Shown here piece after piece: positions 36,215 to 46,600 of a stretch of DNA of 51,799 nucleotides. This stretch comes from Bacteroides sp. Its GTDB lineage: Bacteria; Bacteroidota; Bacteroidia; Bacteroidales; Bacteroidaceae. Both the position numbers and the translations under genes were made by a program. Every line of letters starts with the position of its first letter. Position 1 is the stretch's first letter. A model generated the notes under the pieces. The model searched no databases. It was given only the letters and a program-made list of their open reading frames with translations, and had not been told where the DNA came from. The stretch is taken from contig DXLM01000013.1 of the NCBI GenBank assembly GCA_019414725.1, forward strand, positions 1 through 51,799. Direction: 5' to 3'.

Positions 36215-36694
36215 ATGAAAAGTATATTTTATATAACTATACTACTGCTTTGCATAACATTTAGCGGATGCCAAAAAGAGCCGATAGACCGAAATATAGA
36301 AGGCATGTGGAGGCTGGAACAGTTCACTACACACGAAGACGGCGTCGTTCATAAAGACTGTCAACGAATGTTTTTCAGCATCCAGCTATGGGTCGTAGAA
36401 GTAGCAGAAAAGCAATGTACACATGGCTATGGTACATTCATTGGCAGATTTTCTTACGAAAACGACAAACAAAAAGTTGTAATGAAAGACTTTGTACATC
36501 GCTACTCTACAGGAGATGACGGTATACGAGTAGGAATAGATAAAAACGAAAAGGGTGAAATCATCTATCCGATAAGCAAACTTCAACCGTATGGCATAAA
36601 TAGTCTGGAAACGACATTCAATGTCATAAAAGCAGATGGCAAGCATCTTACCCTTGAATCAGATTACGCAACCCTTGAGTTTACCAGCTTTTAA
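36215..36694 (+). CDS. Small lipoprotein with lipocalin-like fold
   Basis: A 159-aa lipoprotein with lipobox Cys19 (FSGC). The segment IEGMWRLEQFTTHEDGVVH and the alternating strands up to LTLESDYATLEF resemble lipocalin-like DUF domains (DUF4488 type) frequent in Bacteroides. It starts 34 bp after the Wzi-like gene and probably shares its transcript. Its role is unknown. Confidence 0.7.
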   Translation: MKSIFYITILLLCITFSGCQKEPIDRNIEGMWRLEQFTTHEDGVVHKDCQRMFFSIQLWVVEVAEKQCTHGYGTFIGRFSYENDKQKVVMKDFVHRYSTGDDGIRVGIDKNEKGEIIYPISKLQPYGINSLETTFNVIKADGKHLTLESDYATLEFTSF

Positions 36695-36727
36695 AAATAA
36701 AAATAGTTACATTTTAAAGAATATTAC

Positions 36728-36735
36728 TATCTTTG
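36728..36735 (+). promoter_or_regulatory. -7 box of transketolase operon
   Basis: TATCTTTG, exact match, 21 nt before the transketolase ATG at 36757. It argues against the upstream in-frame start at 36733. Confidence 0.55.
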
Positions 36736-36756
36736 CATAAACTAACATATCCAATA

Positions 36757-38769
36757 ATGAAAAACGATAAAGAACTAATGAACCGTGCAGCCGACAACAT
36801 TCGTATTTTGGCTGCTTCTATGGTAGAAAAAGCTAATTCCGGTCATCCGGGTGGCGCAATGGGTGGTGCAGACTTTGTAAATGTACTGTTTTCTGAATTT
36901 CTCGTTTATGATCCCGAAAATCCACGTTGGGAAGGTCGCGACCGTTTCTTCCTCGATCCGGGACATATGTCACCAATGCTATACTCAGTATTGGCCCTGA
37001 GCGGAAAATTCACATTAGAAGAACTGGCTCAATTCCGTCAATGGGGAAGCCCTACTCCTGGACATCCAGAAGTAGATATTATGCGTGGCATTGAAAACAC
37101 TTCTGGCCCATTGGGACAAGGTCATACATTTGCTGTTGGTGCAGCCATTGCAGCTAAATTCTTGAAAGCACGTTTGGGAGATGTAATGAATCAGACAATC
37201 TATGCTTATATCTCAGACGGCGGTATACAGGAAGAAATCTCTCAAGGAGCCGGACGTTTAGCCGGACACCTGGGACTTGATAATCTTATCATGTTCTACG
37301 ACTCAAATGATATCCAACTTTCTACCGAATGTAATGCTGTTACAGACGAAGACGTAGCAAAAAAATACGAAGCATGGGGATGGAAAGTTTTTACTATCAA
37401 CGGAAATGATGCCGATGAAATCCGTGAAGCATTGACAGCAGCAAAAGCTGTAAAAGATCAGCCGACTTTGATCATCGGTAAGACCGTAATGGGTAAAGGC
37501 GCTTTGAAAGCAGACAAATCAAGCTATGAACGCAATTGTGCAACTCATGGTGCTCCATTAGGAGGTGACGCTTATATCAATACAATCAACAATTTAGGAG
37601 GAGATCCTGAAAACCCATTCCAAATATTCCCTGAAGTGGCAGAATTGTATGCTGCTCGTCGCGAAGAACTTAAAGCTATCGTAGCAGAACGCTATGCAGC
37701 AAAAGCAGAATGGGCAAAAGCACATCCTGAACTGGCTGCCAAAATGGAATTCTGGTTTTCAAATCAGGCTCCAAAGATAAACTGGGAAGCTATCGAACAA
37801 AAGGCTGGTGCTGCAACACGTGCTGCTTCGGCTACCGTTTTGGGAGTATTGGCTACTCAGGTAGAAAATATGATAGTAGCTTCGGCTGACCTTTCAAACT
37901 CAGACAAGACTGATGGTTTCTTAAAGAAAACACATGCCTTTACGAAAGGTGACTTTACCGGTGCTTTCTTGCAGGCTGGTGTAGCTGAATTGACTATGGC
38001 TTGTTGCTGTATCGGTATGGCACTGCATGGAGGTGTAATCCCTGCTTGTGGAACCTTCTTTGTATTCTCTGATTATATGAAACCAGCAGTACGTATGGCT
38101 GCTTTGATGGAAATGCCTGTGAAGTTCATCTGGACTCACGATGCATTCCGTGTAGGTGAAGACGGTCCTACTCACGAACCTGTAGAACAAGAAGCTCAAA
38201 TTCGTCTGATGGAAAAACTGAAGAACCATAAAGGACACAATTCTATGTTGGTTCTCCGCCCTGCTGATGTTGAAGAAACAACTCAAGCATGGAAACTGGC
38301 AATGGAAAATACAGCAACTCCTACTGCATTGATTTTCTCTCGCCAGAATATTGCAAATCTTCCTGCAGGTACAGACTATACTCAAACAGCAAAAGGTGCT
38401 TATATCGTAGCTGGTGCAGATGAAAATCCAGATGTAATATTAGTAGCTTCAGGTTCAGAAGTATCTACACTGGTAGCTGGTGCTGAATTGTTGCGCAAAG
38501 ACGGAGTAAAACTTCGTATCGTTTCTGTTCCTTCAGAAGGTCTGTTCCGCAGCCAAAGCAAAGAATATCAGGAAAGTATTATCCCAACAGGTGCAAAGGT
38601 ATTCGGATTAACAGCCGGATTGCCTGTAAACTTGCAAGGATTAGTAGGACACAACGGTAAGGTTTGGGGACTGGAATCATTCGGCTTCTCTGCTCCTTAC
38701 AAAGTTTTGGACGAAAAACTGGGATTCACTGCAGAAAATGTATACAACCAAGTAAAAGCAATGTTATAA
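36757..38769 (+). CDS. tkt: Transketolase
   Basis: A 670-aa thiamine-diphosphate enzyme of the pentose phosphate pathway that moves two-carbon ketol units between sugar phosphates. The start at 36757 follows the -7 box. Signatures are ANSGHPGGAMGGADF near the N-terminus, the ThDP motif region SDGGIQEEISQGAGRLAGHLGLDNLIMFYDSN (GDG-type variant), and the pyrimidine-domain sequence FWSNQAP-like junction followed by FVFSDYMKPAVRMAALM and THDAFRVGEDGPTHEPVEQ. The stop overlaps the rpiB start (TAATG), so both pentose-phosphate enzymes are made together. Confidence 0.96.
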   Translation: MKNDKELMNRAADNIRILAASMVEKANSGHPGGAMGGADFVNVLFSEFLVYDPENPRWEGRDRFFLDPGHMSPMLYSVLALSGKFTLEELAQFRQWGSPTPGHPEVDIMRGIENTSGPLGQGHTFAVGAAIAAKFLKARLGDVMNQTIYAYISDGGIQEEISQGAGRLAGHLGLDNLIMFYDSNDIQLSTECNAVTDEDVAKKYEAWGWKVFTINGNDADEIREALTAAKAVKDQPTLIIGKTVMGKGALKADKSSYERNCATHGAPLGGDAYINTINNLGGDPENPFQIFPEVAELYAARREELKAIVAERYAAKAEWAKAHPELAAKMEFWFSNQAPKINWEAIEQKAGAATRAASATVLGVLATQVENMIVASADLSNSDKTDGFLKKTHAFTKGDFTGAFLQAGVAELTMACCCIGMALHGGVIPACGTFFVFSDYMKPAVRMAALMEMPVKFIWTHDAFRVGEDGPTHEPVEQEAQIRLMEKLKNHKGHNSMLVLRPADVEETTQAWKLAMENTATPTALIFSRQNIANLPAGTDYTQTAKGAYIVAGADENPDVILVASGSEVSTLVAGAELLRKDGVKLRIVSVPSEGLFRSQSKEYQESIIPTGAKVFGLTAGLPVNLQGLVGHNGKVWGLESFGFSAPYKVLDEKLGFTAENVYNQVKAML

Positions 38770-39203
38770 TGAAAGTAATAGGACTAGCTTCTGACCATGC
38801 CGGATTTGAACTAAAACAATATGTTAAGCAATGGCTGGAAGCAAAAGGCTGGGAGTACAAAGATTTCGGAACATATAGTACCGACAGTTGTGATTATCCG
38901 GATTTCGCTCATCCTCTGGCTCTTGCAGTAGAAGCTGGAGAGTGTTATCCAGGTATAGCCATTTGTGGAAGTGGAGAAGGCATAGGAATGACCTTGAACA
39001 AACATCAAGGTATCCGCGCTGCACTTTGCTGGATTCCAGAAATTGCACATCTGGCTCGCCAGCACAATGATGCAAATGTACTCGTTATGCCAGGACGTTT
39101 TATCAACACAGAAATGGCTGATAAAATCATGTCAGAATTCTTCACTACAGACTTTGAAGGTGGACGTCATCAAGCAAGAATTGACAAAATTCCAGTAAAA
39201 TAA
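38769..39203 (+). CDS. rpiB: Ribose-5-phosphate isomerase B
   Basis: A 144-aa RpiB/LacAB-family isomerase converting ribulose 5-phosphate and ribose 5-phosphate. The start is the ATG at 38769 that overlaps the transketolase stop by one base. Asp9 and His10 (ASDHAGFELK), the catalytic Cys66 in AICGSGEGIGM, and the RQHNDANVLVMPGR motif are all present. It supplies substrate for the transketolase encoded just upstream. Confidence 0.96.
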   Translation: MKVIGLASDHAGFELKQYVKQWLEAKGWEYKDFGTYSTDSCDYPDFAHPLALAVEAGECYPGIAICGSGEGIGMTLNKHQGIRAALCWIPEIAHLARQHNDANVLVMPGRFINTEMADKIMSEFFTTDFEGGRHQARIDKIPVK

Positions 39204-39234
39204 ATATTTCTTTTAAATAAAAGGAATTAAATAT

Positions 39235-39306
39235 ATATTCACTATAGTTCATACAATGCTTTAAATTAGAACCTATTTCTAAGCATGTATGAATTGTAGT
39301 GAATAT
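39235..39306 (+). terminator. rpiB terminator
   Basis: A long imperfect stem from ATATTCACTATAGTTCATAC (from 39235) to its complement ending at 39306, with a few wobbles, followed by TTTTTATTTAT. Confidence 0.8.
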
Positions 39307-39347
39307 TTTTTATTTATCAGCCATTTCTTTTTTTTAGCAGGTATCTC

Positions 39348-39379
39348 TTGTCTTCCTATATTTTTTATCTGTATATTTG
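39348..39379 (+). promoter_or_regulatory. Promoter of the DUF4468/pectinase cluster
   Basis: TTG (39348-39350), a 21-nt spacer and TATATTTG (39372-39379), an exact -7 box. The leader is about 32 nt. No further promoter is seen before the GH28 gene. Confidence 0.7.
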
Positions 39380-39417
39380 CTTACAGTAAAAATTAGAAAA
39401 ACAAATAGAGATTTACC

Positions 39418-40473
39418 ATGAAAAAAATTTTATTTATCCTACTGATGTGTTTGCCGATAATTAGTATGGCAAAAGATAAAAAAGATAATTCCAACCCGAA
39501 ATATCTGACAGGAGCCGTTACAACAATCGATGGCAGAGTAGCTTTTACCAAAGAAATCAATGCTCCTGGATTATCAAAAACAGACATTTTCAATCAAATG
39601 CTAGACTGGGCAAAAGGTCGTTTCAAACCCGATGGTAAGTTGTATAGCCATGTTTCATATTCAAATGAAGAAGAAGGAGTTATAGCCGCATCCGCAGAAG
39701 AATACATTATATTTTCTTCTTCAGCCTTATCCCTTGACCGCACACGTATTTACTACCAGCTTTTAATTAATACAAAAGACGGTAAATGTGATTTGATGAT
39801 GACCCGCATCCGCTATTGGTACGACGAAGCAAGAGACGGTGGAGAAAAATATTCAGCTGAAGAATGGATTACAGATGATATGGCTCTGAACAAAAAGAAG
39901 ACCAAACTGGCCCCTATTTGTGGTAAGTTCAGACGAGAAACTATCGATCTAAAAGATGAATTATTCCAGTCGGCAGCTTCTGCATTAGGACAAAAATTCT
40001 TAGATACTACTCCAGAAGCAGCTCCACAAAGTGTTCCGATGCAGAAATTACAGCCTGCAATAAAAATAAACGCATCTGCCGAACTGAAAGAGGTTGGACT
40101 GGAACAGTTACCAAGCAATTTAAACGAAATAGCAGCGCTAGGACGTATCACTCTGACAGCTTCAAATGGTGAAGAAATTGAGATTAAAGCAGACAACTGG
40201 AGTGGTTTCGGAAAAATGTTCAATAAGAACGTATCTTACCTGCTGATAGATCAAAGTCGTATTGCTGCTACAGCATTGATGGAACAAAGTGACACCTATA
40301 AAATCTCATTCTATACAGATGACAACAGCAAGGCCAGCGTTGTAATAGAATGCAAAAAAGCAATGTCACAAAAGATGACTGCTGAAGAGCTGAAATCGCT
40401 GAACCAGAATGCAGATACATCAAAACAATATACGATGTACATCGGTGAAGTAACCAAAACACTGATGAGATAA
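39418..40473 (+). CDS. Exported DUF4468 (TBP-like fold) protein
   Basis: A 351-aa protein with signal peptide MKKILFILLMCLPIISMAKD. Residues 30-150 (VAFTKEINAPGLSKTDIFNQMLDWAKGRF, YIIFSSSALSLDRTRIYYQLLINTKDGKCDL) match the DUF4468 domain with a TATA-binding-protein-like fold, widespread in Bacteroides and of unknown role. A second, weaker alpha/beta part fills 215-351. It lies 34 bp before the GH28 gene and may share its transcript. Confidence 0.75.
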   Translation: MKKILFILLMCLPIISMAKDKKDNSNPKYLTGAVTTIDGRVAFTKEINAPGLSKTDIFNQMLDWAKGRFKPDGKLYSHVSYSNEEEGVIAASAEEYIIFSSSALSLDRTRIYYQLLINTKDGKCDLMMTRIRYWYDEARDGGEKYSAEEWITDDMALNKKKTKLAPICGKFRRETIDLKDELFQSAASALGQKFLDTTPEAAPQSVPMQKLQPAIKINASAELKEVGLEQLPSNLNEIAALGRITLTASNGEEIEIKADNWSGFGKMFNKNVSYLLIDQSRIAATALMEQSDTYKISFYTDDNSKASVVIECKKAMSQKMTAEELKSLNQNADTSKQYTMYIGEVTKTLMR

Positions 40474-40507
40474 AAAGAAACATTCAGACACAATAACACA
40501 CGACACT

Positions 40508-41908
40508 ATGAAACTACACAAACACTTGAAACTGGCGATTATTTTATTAATCGCCATGCTTCCGTATATGGCATACGCCAATGATAGTATACGGATAGCA
40601 AAACGTGACTCAATTTTATCAGAAATTACAGGAGCCCCAATGCCTCAAAAGAGTTTGAAAATCCTTTCTTTTGGGGCAAAAGGCGATGGAAAGAAAGACT
40701 GCAAGCCAGCTTTCGATAAAGCAATGAAGCGTGCCTCTCAAATGGGAGGGGCACGCATTATTGTTCCAAGCGGTGAATACTTACTAAACGGACCAATCCA
40801 TTTCGTTAGTAATGTTTGCCTTGAATTACAAGAAGGTGCAACTCTGAAATTCTCACCAGACCCTCATTACTACTTACCCGTCGTAAAAACAAGTTGGGAA
40901 GGTACTTTTCTGCAAAATTACAGCCCCTTCATTTACGGTTACCAGCTCAAGAATATCTCTATCACCGGTAAAGGCACAATAGACGGAAATGCCGGTACAA
41001 CTTTTGCTACATGGAAAAGCCAACAGAAGAAAGGCCAGCAATTAAGCCGAGATATGAATCACAAGGAAGTTTCCATAGAAGAACGTAATTTTGGTGAAGG
41101 ATTCTACCTCCGCCCGCAGCTAATACAGTTTTTCGACTGCAAGAATATCACGATAGAAGGAGTATTCATCACTAACGCACCCTTCTGGTGTATTCACTTG
41201 CTGAAATCAGAAAATATTATTTGCCGAAACATCCGTTATGACGCCAAACTTGTAAACAATGACGGTATAGATCCTGAGTATACACGTAATCTGCTGATAG
41301 AAAATATTGAATTCAACAATGGCGATGACAACGTAGCCATAAAATGTGGACGTGATAACGACGGATGGAGCACAAACAGACCTTCAGAAAATATCATTAT
41401 ACGTAACTGTAAGTTTAAAGGACTGCACGGCGTAGTATTAGGCAGTGAAATGTCATCCGGAGTGCAAAATATATTTATCGAAAATTGCACATATGGAGGT
41501 TACTGCAAACGAGGTATCTACATGAAAACCAATCCTGACCGTGGAGGATTTCTACGTAACATCTATGTAAACAATTGCCAGTTTGGTGAAGTGGAAGATT
41601 TATTCTACGTTACTTCGATGTATGCAGGAGAAGGAATGGACAACAACCATTACTCTGAAGTATGCAATATCTATGTAAAAGATATCAGTTGTAAAAAAGC
41701 ATCGGCGGCAGCTATTGTCTTGCAGGGTACTGTTGCCAAACCTATTCATCATGTAACATTCGAAAATGTAAATGTAGATAAAGCAGGAATAGGACTAAGT
41801 TTCTCGAATACAGAAACAATCAGCATTAAGAATTGTAACCTAGGCGGATATGTAGGAATACCCTCAACTGCTAGTCAGAAAGATAACTTATTCAACAAAG
41901 ACAAATAA
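40508..41908 (+). CDS. GH28 polygalacturonase-type glycoside hydrolase
   Basis: A 466-aa exported enzyme (signal peptide about 1-24) with a right-handed beta-helix. GH28 motifs are seen in order: NNDGIDPE (250-257) for the NTD motif, GDD (272-274) with Asp273 and Asp274, LHG (306-308) with His307, and RGIYMK (335-340) for the RIK motif. It would hydrolyse galacturonic-acid linkages in pectin or rhamnogalacturonan. The CE12-type esterase gene starts 8 bp later, which favours rhamnogalacturonan as the substrate. Confidence 0.92.
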   Translation: MKLHKHLKLAIILLIAMLPYMAYANDSIRIAKRDSILSEITGAPMPQKSLKILSFGAKGDGKKDCKPAFDKAMKRASQMGGARIIVPSGEYLLNGPIHFVSNVCLELQEGATLKFSPDPHYYLPVVKTSWEGTFLQNYSPFIYGYQLKNISITGKGTIDGNAGTTFATWKSQQKKGQQLSRDMNHKEVSIEERNFGEGFYLRPQLIQFFDCKNITIEGVFITNAPFWCIHLLKSENIICRNIRYDAKLVNNDGIDPEYTRNLLIENIEFNNGDDNVAIKCGRDNDGWSTNRPSENIIIRNCKFKGLHGVVLGSEMSSGVQNIFIENCTYGGYCKRGIYMKTNPDRGGFLRNIYVNNCQFGEVEDLFYVTSMYAGEGMDNNHYSEVCNIYVKDISCKKASAAAIVLQGTVAKPIHHVTFENVNVDKAGIGLSFSNTETISIKNCNLGGYVGIPSTASQKDNLFNKDK

Positions 41909-41916
41909 AACACGCA

Positions 41917-43437
41917 ATGAAAAGAAAATACTGGAGTCTGGGAGCATTATGGATATATAGTACCATTTTACTTTCAGCACAAGAAGTACGAGTACACACC
42001 ATTGGTGACTCAACAATGGCCGATTATGTAGAAAATACAACCCGTACACGCGGATGGGGAGAAATGTTTCAGGAATTTTTCTATCCGGAAGTAGAAGTAA
42101 TCAATTACGCCCGGGGAGGACGCAGTTCACGTTCATTCTATCAGGAAGGAAGATGGGAGAAGGTCAAGAACAATCTTCGTAAAGGCGACTATGTATTGAT
42201 TCAGTTTGCACATAATGATGAAAAGGAAGGAGGAAAGGACGGTGCAGACGGAAGAGGTACTGCTCCATGGACTACCTATAAATCTTATTTGGAAAAATAT
42301 GTGGATGAAACCCGTTCGTTGGGAGGTAAACCGATATTCGTGACTCCCATTGTAAGAAGATATTTCCAGAAGGACGGAACAATCAGCCCGAAAGGATGCC
42401 ACGATCTGAGTATCGCTCCCGATGACTCTACATTAAATTATGTACGAGTAATGAAGTATGTAGCACAAGAACGGCACGTTCCAGTCGTAGACATGACAGC
42501 ATCAACGAAAGCCTTTGTGGAACAATTAGGAGAAACAGCTACGGTAAAACAGATATATGTTCCCACTGACGGAACACATACACAAGCTACCGGAGCTGCA
42601 TGCTACGCAGAACTTGCGGCAGAAGGTTTGAGAGAAAAAGATATCCTAAAAAAATATATACGTACCAATGTTCCTTTAATATTGAACCCTACCCTGATTA
42701 ATTTTGATACGATATATGCAGGTGACAAAGCCACGAGATGCTTTGACCTGACTGGACTACATTTATCTCCCCAGCAGGGTACATTAAAAGTGAAAGCTCC
42801 AGAGGGTATGACGTTAACGGATTCTCCAGAATCAAAGGACGAAAAGAATGAACTCGTACTCACTTACACCAACGGAAAACTGTGGAACAAATGTTTTTAC
42901 CTGCATTACACTCCTCGAAAAGCTAATACAGTCTCCGATTATGTGACAATCAGTTATGGGGACAATTGCCGTAAACTTCCGGTACAGGCTGTATGCAAAG
43001 AAGTAACAAACAGTCAAAATATCACAATACAGGGGAAAGTTACCGGAATGAAAGGAATTACTTTCAATGAGGGAAAATATACAATAACAGGAGCAAACTG
43101 GCCAGCAGATATTGATGAAGCTGCCAACCGGTATGTAGAAATCATAATAGAGAGCAAAGACAAGACTTTGCTTGTCAAACAAGTGTCTTTCATGTTAGAT
43201 GGAGATATCTGTTATCGGGCAGCCTATGCAAGAGGAAAAGACTTTTATCCACGTACAGATATTGGAGAAGCCCAACGTCCGGTAGCAGGCAAACATAAAA
43301 TAGTACTTCCGATACAAGCAACCCTCCAGCCGCATAAACAGCTGCATGTCCGACTCTTTCCATGGAGTCTGAAAGCAACAGATAACTTGTATTTCAATAT
43401 TCAGGAATGTATTTTTGAGGCTACAGAAATTCAATAA
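41917..43437 (+). CDS. Rhamnogalacturonan acetylesterase-like SGNH hydrolase (CE12)
   Basis: A 506-aa exported esterase (signal peptide ending LLSAQ). The SGNH blocks are clear: Ser32 in IGDSTMADY, Gly in YARGGRSSRSF, Asn100 in FAHNDE, and Asp218 and His221 in PTDGTHTQATG. This is the CE12 pattern. The catalytic domain ends near 240. A further 260 residues of beta-rich sequence, including ITGANWPADIDEAANRYVEI, could be a carbohydrate-binding or accessory module. It would remove acetyl groups that block pectin backbone cleavage, working with the upstream GH28 enzyme. Confidence 0.9.
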   Translation: MKRKYWSLGALWIYSTILLSAQEVRVHTIGDSTMADYVENTTRTRGWGEMFQEFFYPEVEVINYARGGRSSRSFYQEGRWEKVKNNLRKGDYVLIQFAHNDEKEGGKDGADGRGTAPWTTYKSYLEKYVDETRSLGGKPIFVTPIVRRYFQKDGTISPKGCHDLSIAPDDSTLNYVRVMKYVAQERHVPVVDMTASTKAFVEQLGETATVKQIYVPTDGTHTQATGAACYAELAAEGLREKDILKKYIRTNVPLILNPTLINFDTIYAGDKATRCFDLTGLHLSPQQGTLKVKAPEGMTLTDSPESKDEKNELVLTYTNGKLWNKCFYLHYTPRKANTVSDYVTISYGDNCRKLPVQAVCKEVTNSQNITIQGKVTGMKGITFNEGKYTITGANWPADIDEAANRYVEIIIESKDKTLLVKQVSFMLDGDICYRAAYARGKDFYPRTDIGEAQRPVAGKHKIVLPIQATLQPHKQLHVRLFPWSLKATDNLYFNIQECIFEATEIQ

Positions 43438-43583
43438 AATTACTTCTTGCAAACATACATTTGTTTATAATCAGCCGAAAAAATAATTGTTTATCTGTTA
43501 TCTTACCCAGCAAGACTTACAATAAACACCATCGGCACTCGGAATACCTAATATATTTATAGACAGGAACAAATAGTAAAGGA

Positions 43584-43619
43584 GAAATTTGAAAATGTTA
43601 TCAGGTATTTTCAAATTTC
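43584..43619. terminator. Bidirectional terminator, esterase / GH2
   Basis: A perfect 13-bp stem, GAAATTTGAAAAT with ATTTTCAAATTTC, 10-nt loop, extended by partial pairing of AGTAAAGG with CCTTTTACT-like bases, between convergent genes. Confidence 0.8.
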
Positions 43620-43660
43620 CCCTTGCCTTTTACTTCAGTTAAAAGATCGCTCTACTTTAT

Positions 43661-46600
43661 TTATCTATAAGAATGATAAACAGGAGTCATGATAAAGCTA
43701 AATTCATAATCACCATAAGGCAGCAGATATTGTGGCTCTGGAATTGCTCCCCAACTATCTACACAACCCAGTCCCATCTGAGCTTTATCTATCAATACAT
43801 TGGTTAAATCAGCCTTTTCTACTTCATTAGAGTGTTCCTGCTTCTTCTCCCATCCAGAATCAAGAGATTCAATAGTATAGTGTAAAGCAGATGCTGAGAA
43901 TGGAGCTTCAGCAACAAACATCAGTCCGTTTCCAGCAACATTCAGTTGTTTCCACCAGCGTATATCCGATTTCGTTCCATTTTCTTGCGGACGAATATAA
44001 GCATAGAACTGTTCGTCTACCGACTGATTATATATACCAAGATCAGTAGAAGTCTTACGATCTGCATAATTTTCAACCGGACCACGTCCATAATACGAAA
44101 TCTTTTCAAAAGAAGCAGGCATTACCATCTGCATACCAAAACGGAACATGTTGGCCACTTTCGCGCTCTTATCTGCGGTCATTTTCTGAGTCACCTTAAC
44201 AGCACCTTTATTGTTGATAGCATACGTTAAAGCCAACTTAGCCGAAACCTGTTTCATTTCATATTCAGCAGAAACAACAGCTATGCCATCGACCATTTCA
44301 GCCTTTAAAGACACTAATTTGATTCCAGGATTATTCCATGCTGCATACTTCTGCTGCAAACCTGCTCCAAAATCATTATCGGTCGGAGCACGCCAGAAGT
44401 TCGGAGTCATAGCTTCTCCTTCTTTTATCATCTCCAAGCCATTTACTTCATATTTATCCATATATCCGCTCTGCTTATTGAACTGGATATTGAAGTTTTC
44501 TCCCTTTACAACTATACGGTTTACATTTTCATCTTTTATCTGCGGAACTACTACAGCTACGTTCTTCTCCTCTACATTGGCAAGATCCATTGCAGGAGCC
44601 TTATAAGGATTCAGGGTCAACTGTGCCTTGGCAACTACATGACCTGCCGGAAGCAGTCCTTCGCGATTTTTCTGAACGTATTTTACATTCAGCAACCATT
44701 CTGCACACTTACAAGTTTTGCCCAGATCAAGTTTAACATTAGTAGTCTGACGTGGAGCTACTGACAAATTTTCAACGCGTCCACTACGAACCGCCTTACC
44801 ATTTTTCAATACCTCCCATTCCAATGCATAAGCAGATAAATCACGGAAGAAGTTTTCATTATAAACTTTAATCTCACCTTTTGATAAATCACCAGCACTG
44901 GTCCAGATGTTCTGATAGAAATAGCCTACTTCATACATATGTGGATTAGGCTTACGGTCAGGGCTGATCAGACCGTTATCACAGAAATTGTTATCACTGG
45001 CATCGAAACGGTTGAAGTCACCACCATAAGCATAAATCATCTTACCGTCTTTTCCGGTCCAGCGGCATGACTGGTCAACAAAATCCCAAATAAAACCTCC
45101 CTGATACTTCGGATATTTGCGAATCAAATCCCAATACTCTTTAAAACCACCTTCAGAATTACCCATCGCATGAGCATACTCGCACTGAATCAACGGTTTT
45201 GGACTATCAGGATTCTTTGCATATTCCTCACAGTCTTTATATCTGTAATACATCGGACAATAAATATCCGTTTTTCCGTTAAGGCCTGCTCTTTCATACT
45301 GTACAGCACGACTGGGATCTTCAGCCTTTACCCATTCGTAAGCAGCTTCAAAGTTTGGTCCGTAACCAGCTTCGTTACCCAAAGACCAGAAGATAATGCT
45401 TGGATGATTGAAACCACGCTGAACATTGCGCTGATTACGTTCTAAATGTGCTTTCTTGTATGAAGAAACTTTTGCCAGTGTTTTTTCTTCATACCCCATA
45501 CCATGAGATTCCAGATTAGCCTCAGCTACTACATAAATACCATATTTATCACATAATTCATACCAGAAATTATCGTCCGGATAGTGACAAGTACGTACGG
45601 CATTGATATTAAACTGTTTCATGATCTGGATGTCCTGAATCATGCGTTCACGAGATACATAATATCCTCCGTCCGGATCCATTTCATGACGGTTTGCACC
45701 TTTAAAAAGTACAGGCTGTCCATTGACTAAAATTTGAGCATCCTTCAATTCTACTTTTCGGAATCCGACTTTCACAGGAACCACCTCACTTACTTCATTA
45801 CCTTTTTTCAATGTAGCACGTAATGTATAGAGATAAGGAGTTTCTGCCGACCACTTATGAGGTGCATCAAGAGCAATGGTTGCAGACACTTTACCACTTC
45901 CTGCCACTTCCTTGGTTGCAACAACCTGATTCTGCGCATCAAGCAAATCCAGAGTCACTTTCGAACTGCCCTTCAACTTCAGCTCAACAGCCAAAGAACC
46001 GTTTTTATATTCGCTATCCAGATCGGGAGTTACACGAATATCATCTATACGGTTTTTATTTCTTGTATAAAGATAGCAGTCGCGGGCAACACCTGTATAA
46101 CGGAAAAAATCCTGATCTTCCAAATAACTGCCGTCGCACCAGCGGAATACCTGAAAAGCAATTACATTCTTCTGCCCCGGCTTCAAATAAGAAGTAAGAT
46201 CAAATTCAGCTTCCAGCTTACTATCTTCGCTATATCCGACATACTTTCCGTTTACCCACAGATACATATTCGAACTTACTGCACCAAAATGAGCTATGAT
46301 ATCTTTTCCTTTCCAGTCGGCAGGTACTACAATTTCACGACGGTAAGAACCTACATGATTGTTTTCTACCGGTACATAAGGAGGATTATTCGTAAACTGA
46401 TTTCTCCATGCATAACCCACATTAAGATAAATAGGATCACCATAACCATTTAGTTCCCATACAGCTGGAACTTGTAAGTCATCCCATCCTTTATCATTAA
46501 AATCAACTTTCCAGAAGTCTGTAGGACGTGCATCGGCATTTTTTACCCAGAAAAATTTCCAGTTGCCGTTTAATGTCATGAAATTGTTAGAATGTTCCTT

